Below the pieces are notes generated by a model. The model had not been told where the DNA came from. It did no database searches and saw nothing but the letters and a program-made list of their open reading frames with translations. A stretch of DNA of 56,948 bases from Gracilaria domingensis (taxonomy: Eukaryota; Rhodophyta; Florideophyceae; Gracilariales; Gracilariaceae), in assembly GCA_022539475.1 (NCBI GenBank), contig VCMS01000343.1, positions 1 to 56,948 on the forward strand, given 5' to 3'. Positions within the stretch are counted from its first letter, which is position 1. Each line of letters begins with the position of its first letter. Of this stretch, positions 1 to 9,622 are shown in pieces. A program made the translations under genes and the position numbers.

Positions 1-1290
1 GGCGAGAAAGCGATTGCATCATGGAGTCCTCAGGTCATTTCGTGTAAGGTCTGTCAAGCCATATTCTTCACATGGTGCTTTAACCGTGAAAGCTATTAAA
101 TGGCAAATAAGCTTCGCGTTTCCTGCCGACTCTAAGAAGAAGCAAAGCAATGGAAGGAGCTTTGCGACGAGCCTCAAACCAAGTCTTATGAAGAGTTCGC
201 ACTGGCTTAAGCTATCGAGGAGACAAACGTGTACCGATCTTTAACGCCGTGGATATTCTACGACAGTCGAAGGCTTAGAGTACACGATAGAACAGGATCC
301 ATTCGACGCGCTAAATGTCGCAGAAGACGCAAGCTCTATGCACAGCTGTACGCGGTAAGAACTGGCCAATCACAATTATTGTGTGGCAATAAGTGTCTTT
401 CCACGAGGCGACTACGCGTACATTGGTCACCCAAAAGAGTGAAGGGGAAAAGGTAATTAATGTTCTCGCGGAACCGGTGGTGCGCTTTCTGAGTCAATGA
501 CCCGATACCTTGTGAAGCAACTTGTGGAGGCAATCTCTTACATGCATCTGAAAGGATTTGTACTTCGAAAGGTCACCCTAGATAACATTTGGTTGACTAT
601 TCTGACTCGTCGGATCCAAGAATAATCCTCGCAGACTTTGCCGATGTCTCTTTTGTGGATGACGAGGAAGATTTGCGGATACGACATAAGGTTGGTGACA
701 CGAGGTACCATGCACCGGAGGTTGCGACGGAAGTAAGTTACAATGCAGCGGTGGATTTGTTTGCTCTGGGTGTGTGCGTGTATCGAATGCTGTCCGGTTC
801 GTTCCCTTTGGAGAGCAACGTGCAAAGACTTTCTCAGATGATAGAACAAAGGGAACAGGAACTCGCCTTCGGAGAACGCGTGTGGTCGTCAATTTCGGCG
901 GAGGCCAAGGCGTTTGTCCGCTCACTTCTTCAGCCTTCCTGGTTGAATCGTATGACGGCCGACGAAGCAGAAGAAGACCAATGGTTCGAAATAAGCATTT
1001 CAGAAAGCGAGAAGAGTATCGAACCGAATGCCGAAAGCTTCATGCCAGAAGAAATCAAGGAAGCGGTAGATGAATCGGATCCTGAGCGCGTGGAGAGCAT
1101 ATCACGAGTACAAGACATCCAGGCTCTTCTACAAGAGAATCAAGCTGTGTTGTCTCCGCTTATGATACGATTGCTAAGTCCCCTTTCGGAGGAAGCGCCT
1201 CTAAGCGTGAAGTCGGCAGTGGACACATTTGCGAGCACATTGAAAGAGCGAAACATTGTCGTCGAGAAGCCATCTCTGCCAGCCGTTTGA
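1..1290 (+). pseudogene. Protein-kinase-like pseudogene, 5' end outside window
   Basis: A kinase domain can be followed only by changing frame several times. Frame 1 covers about 136-262 with an in-frame stop at 208-210. Frame 2 covers about 266-439 with a stop at 356-358. Frame 3 covers about 438-475, frame 2 again about 476-582, and frame 1 from about 583 to the stop at 1288-1290. Kinase landmarks appear in order: a hinge-like NVLAEP followed by GGALSE, an alpha-E-like TRYLVKQLVEAISYMH, a catalytic-loop equivalent reading LRKVTLDN where HRDxKxxN is expected, DFA in place of DFG, and an intact activation-loop end (RYHAPEV) and F helix (DLFALGV). The catalytic Asp is lost. The last segment (589-1290) is open for 233 codons, with about 110 residues after the kinase fold. 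The stops and frameshifts make this a pseudogene; its origin (host duplicate or a pseudokinase) is unknown. Confidence 0.75.
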
Positions 1291-2471
1291 ATTCATTGTT
1301 TACTTGTAAAGCTGTTCCATTCCCTGGTCGTTGACGTGAAAGTTCTTAGCAGATGGGAATAGCATTTTCACAGTACTCATATTCATATATCTAACGCTCA
1401 TTCCCTTGGTAGTGAACGCACTGTGTTTCCATGAATGTAGGGGCCAAGCCATTTCGCGAAGGGCAGAGGATAATCGTCACATACAAAAGTAATTCTTCTA
1501 GCTCACTGATCATAAGGAGCCTGGTATGACTGAGTCGCAATTCCTTTGCCGCGGCCGTGTTCAACCCAGCAGGAGAGAGCCGAGAGGTCACCGAAAGGTG
1601 ATGTTTACAAATGATTGGTGCACTTGTCAGTTCGGAAAGTCTTTTGCACCAATCGCCGCGCTCAAGGTTATATTTTTCAATTTTCGCAACTGCGTGAAGG
1701 TATGATAACTTACAACCTTCAGAACAAGTGAAGTGATTTGGAGACACTTGCCGATTTGCCAGCTCAAAAGAAATCCTTTCGTCTCGCCACTTATCAGGTA
1801 TCACAGATATGAGAAAAGCAGAAGTTCACCTGTTCCGGGGTCGGACCGGCGTTTAAGACAGAATACTTGTTCTGTCGTGAAACGATTCTAATATAGAACT
1901 ATTCGTGACAAATTTGGAACCGAATAATATTTGCCTACTGCCAAGCCGCATTGGTCGAAAATATTGCAGTATTCGACGACGTTGCCACCTTCCAAATCCC
2001 GAGTATCGGATGAGCTCAGGCTGCGATGAAGGCGGCGCACATGCACAAATTTGCTGAAATCTGTTTCATAGCGTACTTCCAATGCTCACTACACGTAATG
2101 TACTTGTACACGTATCTACACACGCAATTGCAAAGCAGACCCGAACCAAAATGGACCTCGTCAGATAAAAAACTTGTCGAATTGTGCACACGAATCATCA
2201 CTTTCTAGGATGAAAACTCCATTTATTCATCATCGCAACCCTCGAAAAGGACTTGTAGGATAGTGAGAGGCCATACGAGAGATAGGAGTAATCCAAGTTT
2301 GCAGCAGGTTCGGAGTTTGAAACCTCGAATCATTCGGTTCTCAGCTGGAGTAACTTGCCGTAGAAATCGTTTTCAAGGAGTCTCAGAGAAGTTCTCATGC
2401 CACGTCGTTGTACAGCCAGGAAAGAGGATGGAATGGACGAATGAAAGAGTGGTCCTTTGCGAGACGATGAA
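1291..2471. other. Intergenic stretch, no supported gene
   Basis: No ORF here has a convincing start, length and composition together. A minus-strand open frame at about 1391-1826 reads somewhat like protein, but it has no ATG and no motif that I recognise. It may be an old gene fragment. Confidence 0.4.
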
Positions 2472-2478
2472 TATAAAG
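2472..2478 (+). promoter_or_regulatory. TATA box (TATAAAG)
   Basis: TATAAAG lies about 70 bases before the ATG at 2547. This spacing fits a short 5' leader and supports that ATG over the upstream in-frame codon at 2457. Confidence 0.4.
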
Positions 2479-2546
2479 CAAATCATATCAGTCGGAGAGC
2501 GCGGCATGGTGACGTCTTAGGCCTAGAGAACACCCCTTTCACCACT

Positions 2547-3287
2547 ATGGCGACTCTAATAAGTTTGGTTTTTCTCCTTGAGTGTACTACTATTCTTCAG
2601 AATGCCTTCAAAGTTCAAGCCACAGCAATAATCAACGAGAATGTACTGGATTATGGTTCCTTGCCCCATCATTATCAAAGAATGAGTGAGAATGCGAGAA
2701 GTCGAAGATATCCCGTTTCAAGTGCTCAAGTGTCCTTCGAGCAACTAGTCAGTACCGGACTTGTGGTATCTAAAGGTAGCAGTGGTGTCCTAAATTTCAA
2801 CATAACCCTCAACGCCGTTCAATCCTCACTACTTGCAAGCAGTGATCGAGACTTCATGCAACTTCTTTCTCCAAGCGAGAGATCTGGATACGAGGACATG
2901 AAGACGAGCTATAATGGAAATCTGGAAGTTCCGATGATGGAGTGGCTTGGAGTAAGCCTTAATGGAGAAACGTCCCGTAGAGATATGAGACGTTCTCGCC
3001 GTCGTCAACCAAGATATGACGAAAAGTCTGAAGTTGTAAATCGGATCTTGTCTGAGCAGATTACCTCCATGATTCAGATCAGTGGAACACTCATGGCAGA
3101 GGGCGTTGGAATTGTCCCCACAACCGTGTTCGCCTTTATCCGCATTGCCCGAGTGACATTGGAGGATGGATCTACTATGACGGTGTTGTCTTCAAATCCG
3201 AATGACCTGATTGCTGCCAATTCTTGTGGACACGAAGCCCCATCCAGCATGCTTACGCTCGATATAATAGATCTACCGCCATTGTAG
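2547..3287 (+). CDS. Secreted protein of unknown function (246 aa)
   Basis: Single-exon ORF. The frame is open further upstream from an ATG at 2457, but the ATG at 2547 is preferred: it gives an N-terminal hydrophobic signal peptide (MATLISLVFLLECTTILQ) and follows a TATA box by about 70 bases. The mature part has no family motif that I recognise. A strongly basic patch around residues 140-155 (RRDMRRSRRRQ) could be a processing site. The second half has regular alternating hydrophobic segments (for example TTVFAFIRIARVTLEDGS) typical of beta-rich folds. Cysteine is nearly absent (one in the signal peptide region, one in SCGHE). The next recognised gene is about 1.9 kb away. It is probably a lineage-specific extracellular protein; the function is not inferred. 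Confidence 0.6.
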   Translation: MATLISLVFLLECTTILQNAFKVQATAIINENVLDYGSLPHHYQRMSENARSRRYPVSSAQVSFEQLVSTGLVVSKGSSGVLNFNITLNAVQSSLLASSDRDFMQLLSPSERSGYEDMKTSYNGNLEVPMMEWLGVSLNGETSRRDMRRSRRRQPRYDEKSEVVNRILSEQITSMIQISGTLMAEGVGIVPTTVFAFIRIARVTLEDGSTMTVLSSNPNDLIAANSCGHEAPSSMLTLDIIDLPPL

Positions 3288-4856
3288 AACAGTAGATGTT
3301 ATTAGTCCTCCTACAATAAACCTGATGGAACCTTCTGCTCGTCATCCAGCTGCCTCTAAGGCCGAAAAATCAAACCACCAGATAGACCATTTGATATCGT
3401 ACCGTTTGGCTCTTCAAGCTTGCCTCATTCACGTTCCCTATCCATCAACTACTCATGAGTGCACTAATAGGATAAGATTTAGGCTGAAAGAACTCTGTTG
3501 CAAGACGAGGCACGAGCCCTGATAGTGTAACTTTACCTGCCTGTGGCTGGCTGCCACCTGGGTTGGTGACACCTTTCGAAGCGTCTGGCAAAACAGTCAT
3601 TGCGTAGTCACCAATATGTCACCTAAGACGATAACAAGCTCTCGTGAGCTTTACATGAGGGCTAAAAAGGATACACCCAGAACGGCCCCAAAAAATTGCA
3701 ACTTCGAAAGAGGACCCATTCGCCGTCAATGCGAGTTAATATTATTATGTGTCTGCAGTAGTAACTCTACACGTACCTTTGACACCGTCGGTAGGTCAGG
3801 ATCACTAAATAAAATCGTGCGATCGCAGAAAGAATACCCCACAGGGTAGGAGCTCAGGTTTTCTTAAACGGCTGCATATCTGTTGTGTCACTCTTAGTCG
3901 TTTCAGGTTAGAAGGCTAGCCTTGCTAACATGTACTCATTAAATCTCTCATGGGGCTGTATTGTTACGTGTAGATGAATCCGTTCTGGTCTCCAGAAGAA
4001 ACCGTGCCCTGCAACAGGTATGGGATGAAAGAACATCCTTGCAAACACGGCAGAGAGATTTAGTAACCTACAGGCTGTACCATGAAAAAAACGGTTTGCA
4101 AGAACTTCGCAGTGCGTTTTAGAGCGGCACAGTATTAAATAGAGAAAGGGATCCCATCCGAGAAGATATTTGAATGGGTGCATGAAGCCGTTCATAAGCC
4201 CGGTATTCCAGTATAATTACGCATCCTGCTCGCGCCATATTGCGTGAGTGTATTCTCTACATTTGTTTACACCTCAAAATTTCACCCTACGTGAGAAGTC
4301 ACGCTTCCGCACCATTCCGATATCTCATCGCAGCTGCAGTTTGCATATCCCTCTGGTATGACACGGTGCAATCGTTGAAACTACGCACGCACAGTAAGGT
4401 TACCTTCGTAAATAACGGTTGCAAGTCAGATCAGATCTGCGTGGAAACGTTCAAATTTTGACATTTTTCTGCCAGACCGCCCTCGTTGGCAGGGTAGAAG
4501 GCTTTCACACAACTGGAGATGAGGATGCACACACCCCTTTGTAGATAGTGTGCAGATAATGAAGTATCTGTGTTGCTGAAACGCTTTGCCTGCAACCCAG
4601 CCTAGATTTAAATACATCCTCAGCCGCTCTTGAAATTGAACGTTACTGGTTCAGCCGAAGTTCGCGTTATGCAATATTGATGAGTCGTTCAAAAAGATGG
4701 ACTCTTTTTAAGCGCTGGTTTCAAATACTTCAAAATGAGTTCAACACATGTTATCGTTTGTTGGTCAGGCGTGACGTCGGCTAGATTTCGTTACCAGTTC
4801 GTGGTAGGATAAGTTCAACTACGTGTACCAGAAGAAGGGCTGTAGACAGAGAGCGG
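3288..4856. other. Intergenic stretch, nothing recognised
   Basis: Only short ORFs of under 100 codons on both strands, without signal peptides, motifs or repeats that I can support. Confidence 0.4.
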
Positions 4857-4864
4857 TATAAAAG
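4857..4864 (+). promoter_or_regulatory. TATA box (TATAAAAG)
   Basis: A consensus TATAAAAG on the plus strand about 340 bases before the ATG at 5195. If it serves that gene, the 5' leader is long (about 300 bases, pyrimidine-rich around 4960-5090) or contains an intron. Confidence 0.4.
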
Positions 4865-5194
4865 TTGTAAAGGCAGACTGCGAGTGTCGATGGTTCCTCT
4901 CCATATCGCCCGAGTGAGATTCTCTCAATTCGGTTCACTTCGAGCCATCCGCCTCTTACTTGTGTCATTTACATCACTTTCCTTATCGTTCTCTCCTTCC
5001 CATTGTTGCCCCGGACTCTATCCTCTCAAACTCAATTGGGATTTGATTGCGTTCCCACAAGATAGACTCCTTAGTACTCCCTGGTCAAGATATTGACGAA
5101 AGCCTCAGTCTCTCTGTTTGAACTGGTGTTTCTTCCTATATTCTCTTTGTCGCCTTGGACACACAGCTCCCATCTCGCTTCGATCATTTTAGAG

Positions 5195-5839
5195 ATGAAG
5201 CTCACAATGATGTTTACTGCCCTGCTGATCTCTGCATCCATTGCAACTGCCACGATTTTTCCATCTGAGTCCTTCTATACGGAACCTGCTGATGGAACTG
5301 TTATCTCATCTGCATTCTTGCCGGTTTTGACGACTGTTTCTGTGCGTGGATGGAAAGAAAGTGCGTTAGAACAGGCTAAAAACGAGCTTTACGAACTGAA
5401 GAAGGAGCTAAGAAAAGTGGAAGGCATCTATCGATGCGATAAGAAGAGGTCAAAAACGCTTAGTGCATTGTACAAGGAGAGAAAATCATACAGGTGTGTT
5501 AGTTACGAAATGCGTGATGCGAATGGGTGTCACAAGAAATATGGTCTGCATAGTGAGGTAAAGCGAGGGCAGATGATGTGCAGAAAGAATATAAGCTGTA
5601 AGAAGAAGTATGTGTGGCCTCTTCAGTGGAAGCTGAAGCAGTTGACTAAGTCTTGTGACTGTAAAAAGGGAGCCTCAGTAATGAAGATGATATGGAGGAC
5701 CAAAAAGATTCGATGTGGAAAGGGAAGGAATGCTTGGAGAGTAAGGTTGGAACTGCAAAAGTTGGAGAAGCGAATTTCGTACTTAAAGAACGCACTGTGG
5801 GCGAAGCCTAGCGTTGCTCCGAGACCTAAATGGAGATGA
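5195..5839 (+). CDS. Secreted basic cysteine-rich protein (214 aa), function unknown
   Basis: Single-exon ORF. The frame is open from 5093, but the first ATG is at 5195 and is followed directly by a signal peptide (MKLTMMFTALLISASIATA). The predicted mature protein starts with an acidic/hydroxylated stretch. It continues as a lysine- and arginine-rich helical region with heptad-like leucines (residues about 60-85, ELYELKKELRKVEG) and eight cysteines in its last two thirds, including a CxC (SCDCKK). Eight cysteines suit four disulfides and an extracellular role. A second helical stretch (LELQKLEKRISYLKNAL) closes the protein. I do not recognise the family. It has no neighbour within 500 bases on either side. 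A wall- or matrix-binding protein is possible, but that is a guess. Confidence 0.6.
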   Translation: MKLTMMFTALLISASIATATIFPSESFYTEPADGTVISSAFLPVLTTVSVRGWKESALEQAKNELYELKKELRKVEGIYRCDKKRSKTLSALYKERKSYRCVSYEMRDANGCHKKYGLHSEVKRGQMMCRKNISCKKKYVWPLQWKLKQLTKSCDCKKGASVMKMIWRTKKIRCGKGRNAWRVRLELQKLEKRISYLKNALWAKPSVAPRPKWR

Positions 5840-6415
5840 GTTTCTTTTTGTTCTTCATCTTTCTGTTTTACGTGGATGTGTTTTCTTTCGGCGGTCGATA
5901 TCCTTGCTTTTCTCTTAAGGGTCTATACTGCAAGACTTTATACTACAAGAACAGCGCAGTTCATTGCATTCTGTAAACAGGGATTCTGTGTAATCTCAGT
6001 CGAGAATGACTATACGTTAAGGAGCATAGGAGAGTGAAACCGGTGCAACGTTGAGCCTGACAATCAACGACGTAGACAAATAGCGCAAAGTGAGAACCTG
6101 AGCTGTTGCATGTTCAGCGATGTCAGCAGATGGAACATGCGGCCCATGGAGGAAGTTTATTCGAGACCACTATCAAGACCTCGCCTAGCAATACCGAACT
6201 AGATTGGAACTAATATTCATAGAACTGGTCTTCTAAGATACATGAAACAGAGGGCTCGTTCGTTTGTAAACAGTAACGTGCGAAGCTGACAAAGAGCTTT
6301 GATAAGTTTACGTAGTGTACATCAAGGTTTAAGGAGTTACATCTGATATATCTTACATACTGTACAAAGAAGAAATTGCAAGCATGCACCGTTCGAAATA
6401 TAAGTCATATGGTTC
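5840..6415. other. Intergenic stretch, nothing recognised
   Basis: No ORF, repeat or RNA gene that I can support. It separates a plus-strand gene from a possible minus-strand gene, so it would hold both 3' ends. Confidence 0.4.
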
Positions 6416-6865
6416 TCAGAAACGGAACAAGGAAGAAAAAAAGCCATTGGTTCGACGACGAAAACGTCGCTTACGTCGGCGAACGACTCTTGCATGTCGA
6501 TACCACCTCCTGATCATATACCACGCCCTTCGTTTCTGCTTCCTTTTACGACGGCGTCTTCGAACGCGATGCCTCCTGTACATGAGCACTCGATAGAACA
6601 CATCATACGCGTAGAAGACTTCGTAATTGTCATGGCCTGATTGATTCGAGACTTCGAGTTTCTGCATTTTCGAGTGTGTCTCGGATGAGCTACTCAGAGC
6701 CGGCTTCTGTACCTCGATGCAGGAGCGGTGTACGGAAGCGAGTTCAGACTGAGAGTATTTAGAGACATTCCAACTTGTTGATGGTTGCAAAGGGATGCAA
6801 TCTGTACATGAAGCGTAGTAAACAAGACTGCGGAGGCAACCCAGAGCGAATATAACCAAACGCAT
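6416..6865 (-). CDS. Possible secreted arginine-rich small protein (149 aa)
   Basis: Minus-strand ORF. The frame is open further upstream to about 7036, but the ATG at 6865 begins with a plausible signal peptide (MRLVIFALGCLRSLVYYASC). The middle part is Ser-rich and polar. The last 55 residues are extremely basic, with three Arg/Lys clusters (RRRRRKRKQKRR, RRWYRH, RRRKRRFRRR). The opposite strand over the same bases also encodes basic runs, because the DNA is rich in CGT/ACG triplets, so low complexity could be the cause. No promoter element was found and no family is recognised. Convergence with the 5195-5839 gene is consistent with a real gene but does not prove it. Confidence 0.35.
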   Translation of the reverse strand: MRLVIFALGCLRSLVYYASCTDCIPLQPSTSWNVSKYSQSELASVHRSCIEVQKPALSSSSETHSKMQKLEVSNQSGHDNYEVFYAYDVFYRVLMYRRHRVRRRRRKRKQKRRAWYMIRRWYRHARVVRRRKRRFRRRTNGFFSSLFRF

Positions 6866-7956
6866 GTGAAGAGAACAAAAGAAAGAACACGAATTGTGTA
6901 ATTGACGAGAGTTGGTTGTAACGTTGTGTTCATGATTCGCTTGAGGGAGAAGTTTTGGTCGCGGCCTCTGTGGAGAGGAACACGGACGAGGAACGGTTTT
7001 TGTAGACCAAGCAGGCGTGATGGTGAATGATGCCAACTTTGATTAGTGGGATGCTCTGACCAGTTTTGAACGTTGCTGTCGGGTGATTGGAGGTGCCGGC
7101 GGAACAGGTTGTGTCTGTGAGGCGCACTTGACCAGTAGTTTTTGTACAGAGCCAACATTTGAACGCATTTTAATGGGCACCACAGTGCACCCTTGGAGGA
7201 AGGCTAGAAGCCATGCCAGCGGTAGGGTGTGTTACAGAGGACGGGCAAAGTTACAGTTGTATGGGAGGTGGAGGAATGGAGGTGCCGGGCGCTACACGAC
7301 GGCGCCGGCCACACCCATAGCCCCATCCTCCAGCTACGACAAATGCAGTTTTGTGAGCCCGTCGTGGAAGTTGACGATGGCAGAGTGTGGGAAGGAGCGC
7401 CGCGACAGGTGCATGTGCGCCCGCGTTCTCGATACAGATGTAGCGATACTTCCGAAGGTAGCATACGCACTACGATGCATGGATATTTCCTCTACTGTCG
7501 GAGCTTCGCTCGGAGCGACAGACAATTCTCGAATGGTGCACTCGGAGCGCGGCAACAAGCGTGCTCCGGCGGCTGTAAGGTTACAAAGGTACTAGAATTT
7601 CGAGGAACGAGGAAGTGGATTTATGTAAGCGAATGACACGCGGCAGCTCAAGATGCTCTTTACAGCAAGCGCTCTCGGAGGGCTACCGCCGGCACTTGCT
7701 GATCCACCTTCTTGCTCCCTCGGATGGTGTTGCGGTCACCATCAACCTCGGGACCTAGCATTCTGTTTCGCTGCGTTGGTTTTCTTTTCCCAACCCTCCC
7801 TGCCCTTGGGAGCAGCACCCCTCTTGTCGAGGAGTGTTGTGTGTGCTGATGGACGGTCTCCATCAGCACGACGTGATCCATGTCCGGATCTTAACGCCCC
7901 TACCTACCGACACAAAGATCTTGAGCGAGAGCTCCTCAACTAGCGAACTACGACGG
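6866..7956. other. Host flank, GC-rich open frames of doubtful status
   Basis: Several overlapping open frames of 70-170 codons occur at 7083-7943 on both strands. Most start only at GTG or TTG. An ATG ORF at 7653-7943 (+, 96 codons) has a weakly hydrophobic start but no recognisable motif. The stretch may be an eroded gene. It ends at the TA target site of the DNA transposon. Confidence 0.3.
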
Positions 7957-7958
7957 TA

Positions 7959-8126
7959 CAGGTGACTACTTTTATTAGTGTGGGCCACACCATTTTTATA
8001 AGCTCAATTCTGAAGCATCTCACAACAAATAGTGTGGGCCACACTATTTTTGAACCCACACTAATTTAGTTACGGGTAAAATAGTGTGGCCCACACTAAT
8101 CATGACTCACACAAATAGTGTGGGTG
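7959..8126. repeat. Left terminal and subterminal TAGTGTGGG repeats
   Basis: After the 12-base terminal repeat, the motif TAGTGTGGG or its complement CCCACACTA occurs many times within about 170 bases, several times as back-to-back palindromes such as TAGTGTGGGCCACACTA near 8032. Similar arrays at the right end suggest binding sites for the transposase. Confidence 0.8.
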
Positions 8127-8138
8127 AAAAGCACACCT

Positions 8139-8403
8139 TTATGACGATTGAGTTCCAACTACTTGCCCCTCAAAGTTCTCTCTGTACTTTTGTATAATCG
8201 CTTGCAGCTCTGGGAAGAGCTGGCGCTCTTCCCATTGCCCATTTAAATTCTTTGCCATGCCGCAACGAATCATGGCCTTCCGCGCATACGTCACCCCATC
8301 GTTGTCCCTCTGAGCGCTCACCATGCGAACCGAATTTGCGGCAAGCTTTTGAAGGTGGCGCTTGCCCGAATTGGTAAGTTTTTCAGAGCCTCGTGCACCA
8401 TCA
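8139..8403 (-). pseudogene. Pogo-like transposase, C-terminal part
   Basis: Open minus-strand frame ending at a stop at 8139-8141. It contains QKLAANSVRMVSAQRD and a tail with RKAMIRCGMAKNLNGQWEE. It reads in phase with the other half at 20365-21385 when the retrotransposon and one copy of the CATCA duplication are removed, so this is the 3' part of the same gene. C-terminal tails of this type (a helix pair after the DDE domain) are usual for pogo/DDE_1 transposases. Confidence 0.8.
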
Positions 8404-9378
8404 TGTAGAGCAACGCATTTTGCGCGGTTATCAGGATGATGCGCCTCATATACTCAGGGGAGTGATACGAGGATGCACTCGAAGAGTTATGAGTTGGACC
8501 CAATTTTGGCGGTTACTTTTAGAATGGCTTTCCCACAGTTACCTGTAATCAGGGTTGCCATTGCTGGCCAATACCGCTAGGTGGACGCGTGTACTACACC
8601 ACCGTGTGTGTGCATATTACGGGACAATAGGTAGTGCACCTGAGGTGCCTGACACTGGGCTAGCCACGTGTACGGACCCCTGCGGGTGTGCACCACGTGT
8701 ACATAGTTAGTTTAGACCTACTTAGGTGAGCTCGACCTCGTCGTCGCGAGCACCTTTGTAAATTCAACCCGAGCACTTCTAAGTGAACTCTTTGTCGAGT
8801 AGCGCTCTCCTGAGTGGACTCTACACGAGTGAGGCTCTGGCGCCAACCGCCTACGTGGGTTATCACTCTCGCGAGTATAGCCACGTCTGGTTACGGTGGT
8901 CCTACCCTCTCGGTACCTTTGAGGAACATCTGTCGTTGATGTCGGGACCTGAGGGTCGTACCGAGGAGGTATAGGACTAGATTACGAAGTGATCCGACTC
9001 TGTATAGAGTTTTGCCGTGTTTACGGAAACCCGTGCATTACCGTTGGAGGATCTCGCCCCGCTCCGGGCACAGTGCCGAGGAGGCCCTACCCGTCGCGTG
9101 TGGGTGTTGTTTGGTTGTTGTTTTCTGTTGCTTTCCCTCTCGGGACTACACCTGTCGTTGGTCGTGTTTCATCGTTGCCGATACCACCCCATCTCTGGAG
9201 TTTCTCATCGTTTCCTCACCACGTGGCCTATCACCTCTGTAGGTATAGCCAGTTGCCACTTCGGCCTTACAACCGAGTTACGGTGGTACAGAGGGCTCTG
9301 TCACTGGTCTGCCATCTCTCACGAGAGCGGACCTTCGGACAGTCTGGTGGGTTTCACTCTTCCGAGTTTTGCCCCACA
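8404..9378 (+). repeat. Element 1 5' LTR
   Basis: Begins TGTAGAGC and ends CCCCACA (TG...CA rule). The same sequence recurs at 19386-20359 and, inverted, at 35781-36754 and 46761-47734. Open frames of 60-140 codons inside it (for example around 8989-9376) recur in all four copies only because the LTR does. They lack convincing starts and are not called genes. The LTR is dense in short inverted repeats such as CTCTCGCGAGT near 8866. Confidence 0.95.
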
Positions 9379-9381
9379 AAG

Positions 9382-9394
9382 TGGTCTCCCGACC
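9382..9394 (+). other. Primer-binding site (element 1)
   Basis: TGGTCTCCCGACC starts 3 bases after the LTR end. The same sequence lies after the element 2 5' LTR, and its first 12 bases recur in element 3 (48291). A tRNA 3' end reading GGTCGGGAGACCA would pair with it; I could not assign the tRNA. Confidence 0.65.
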
Positions 9395-9622
9395 TAGAAC
9401 CGTTTTAGGTCACTGTTGTGGAATTGACTTGATTGTTGACGGATCACCGTTTTCTGACAACGATCAGAGGACTCTTTAGAGTTTTGGAGGTTGACAACTT
9501 TTGAACGTGAACCGCTGACGTGGTGGTTTACCGAGAAGGTTTATTGAGTTTTCTTGTTCTTTGGAGACTCGTGTACGAGTTTAACTGGATCATCTGGATC
9601 AGATTGCTTACTGGTTTCCAGT

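Noticed and set aside
1391..1826. Minus-strand open frame with protein-like composition
   Set aside because: No ATG, no recognised motif, bounded by ordinary stops. It could be an old fragment but cannot be supported.
7083..7636. Plus-strand open frames of 135-170 codons
   Set aside because: They start only at GTG/ATT-like codons, overlap each other and have low-complexity GC-rich composition.
8989..9408. Open frame of about 139 codons in the LTR, present in all four LTR copies
   Set aside because: Recurrence follows from LTR duplication. The frame lacks ATG at its start and overlaps two other open frames in the same bases.
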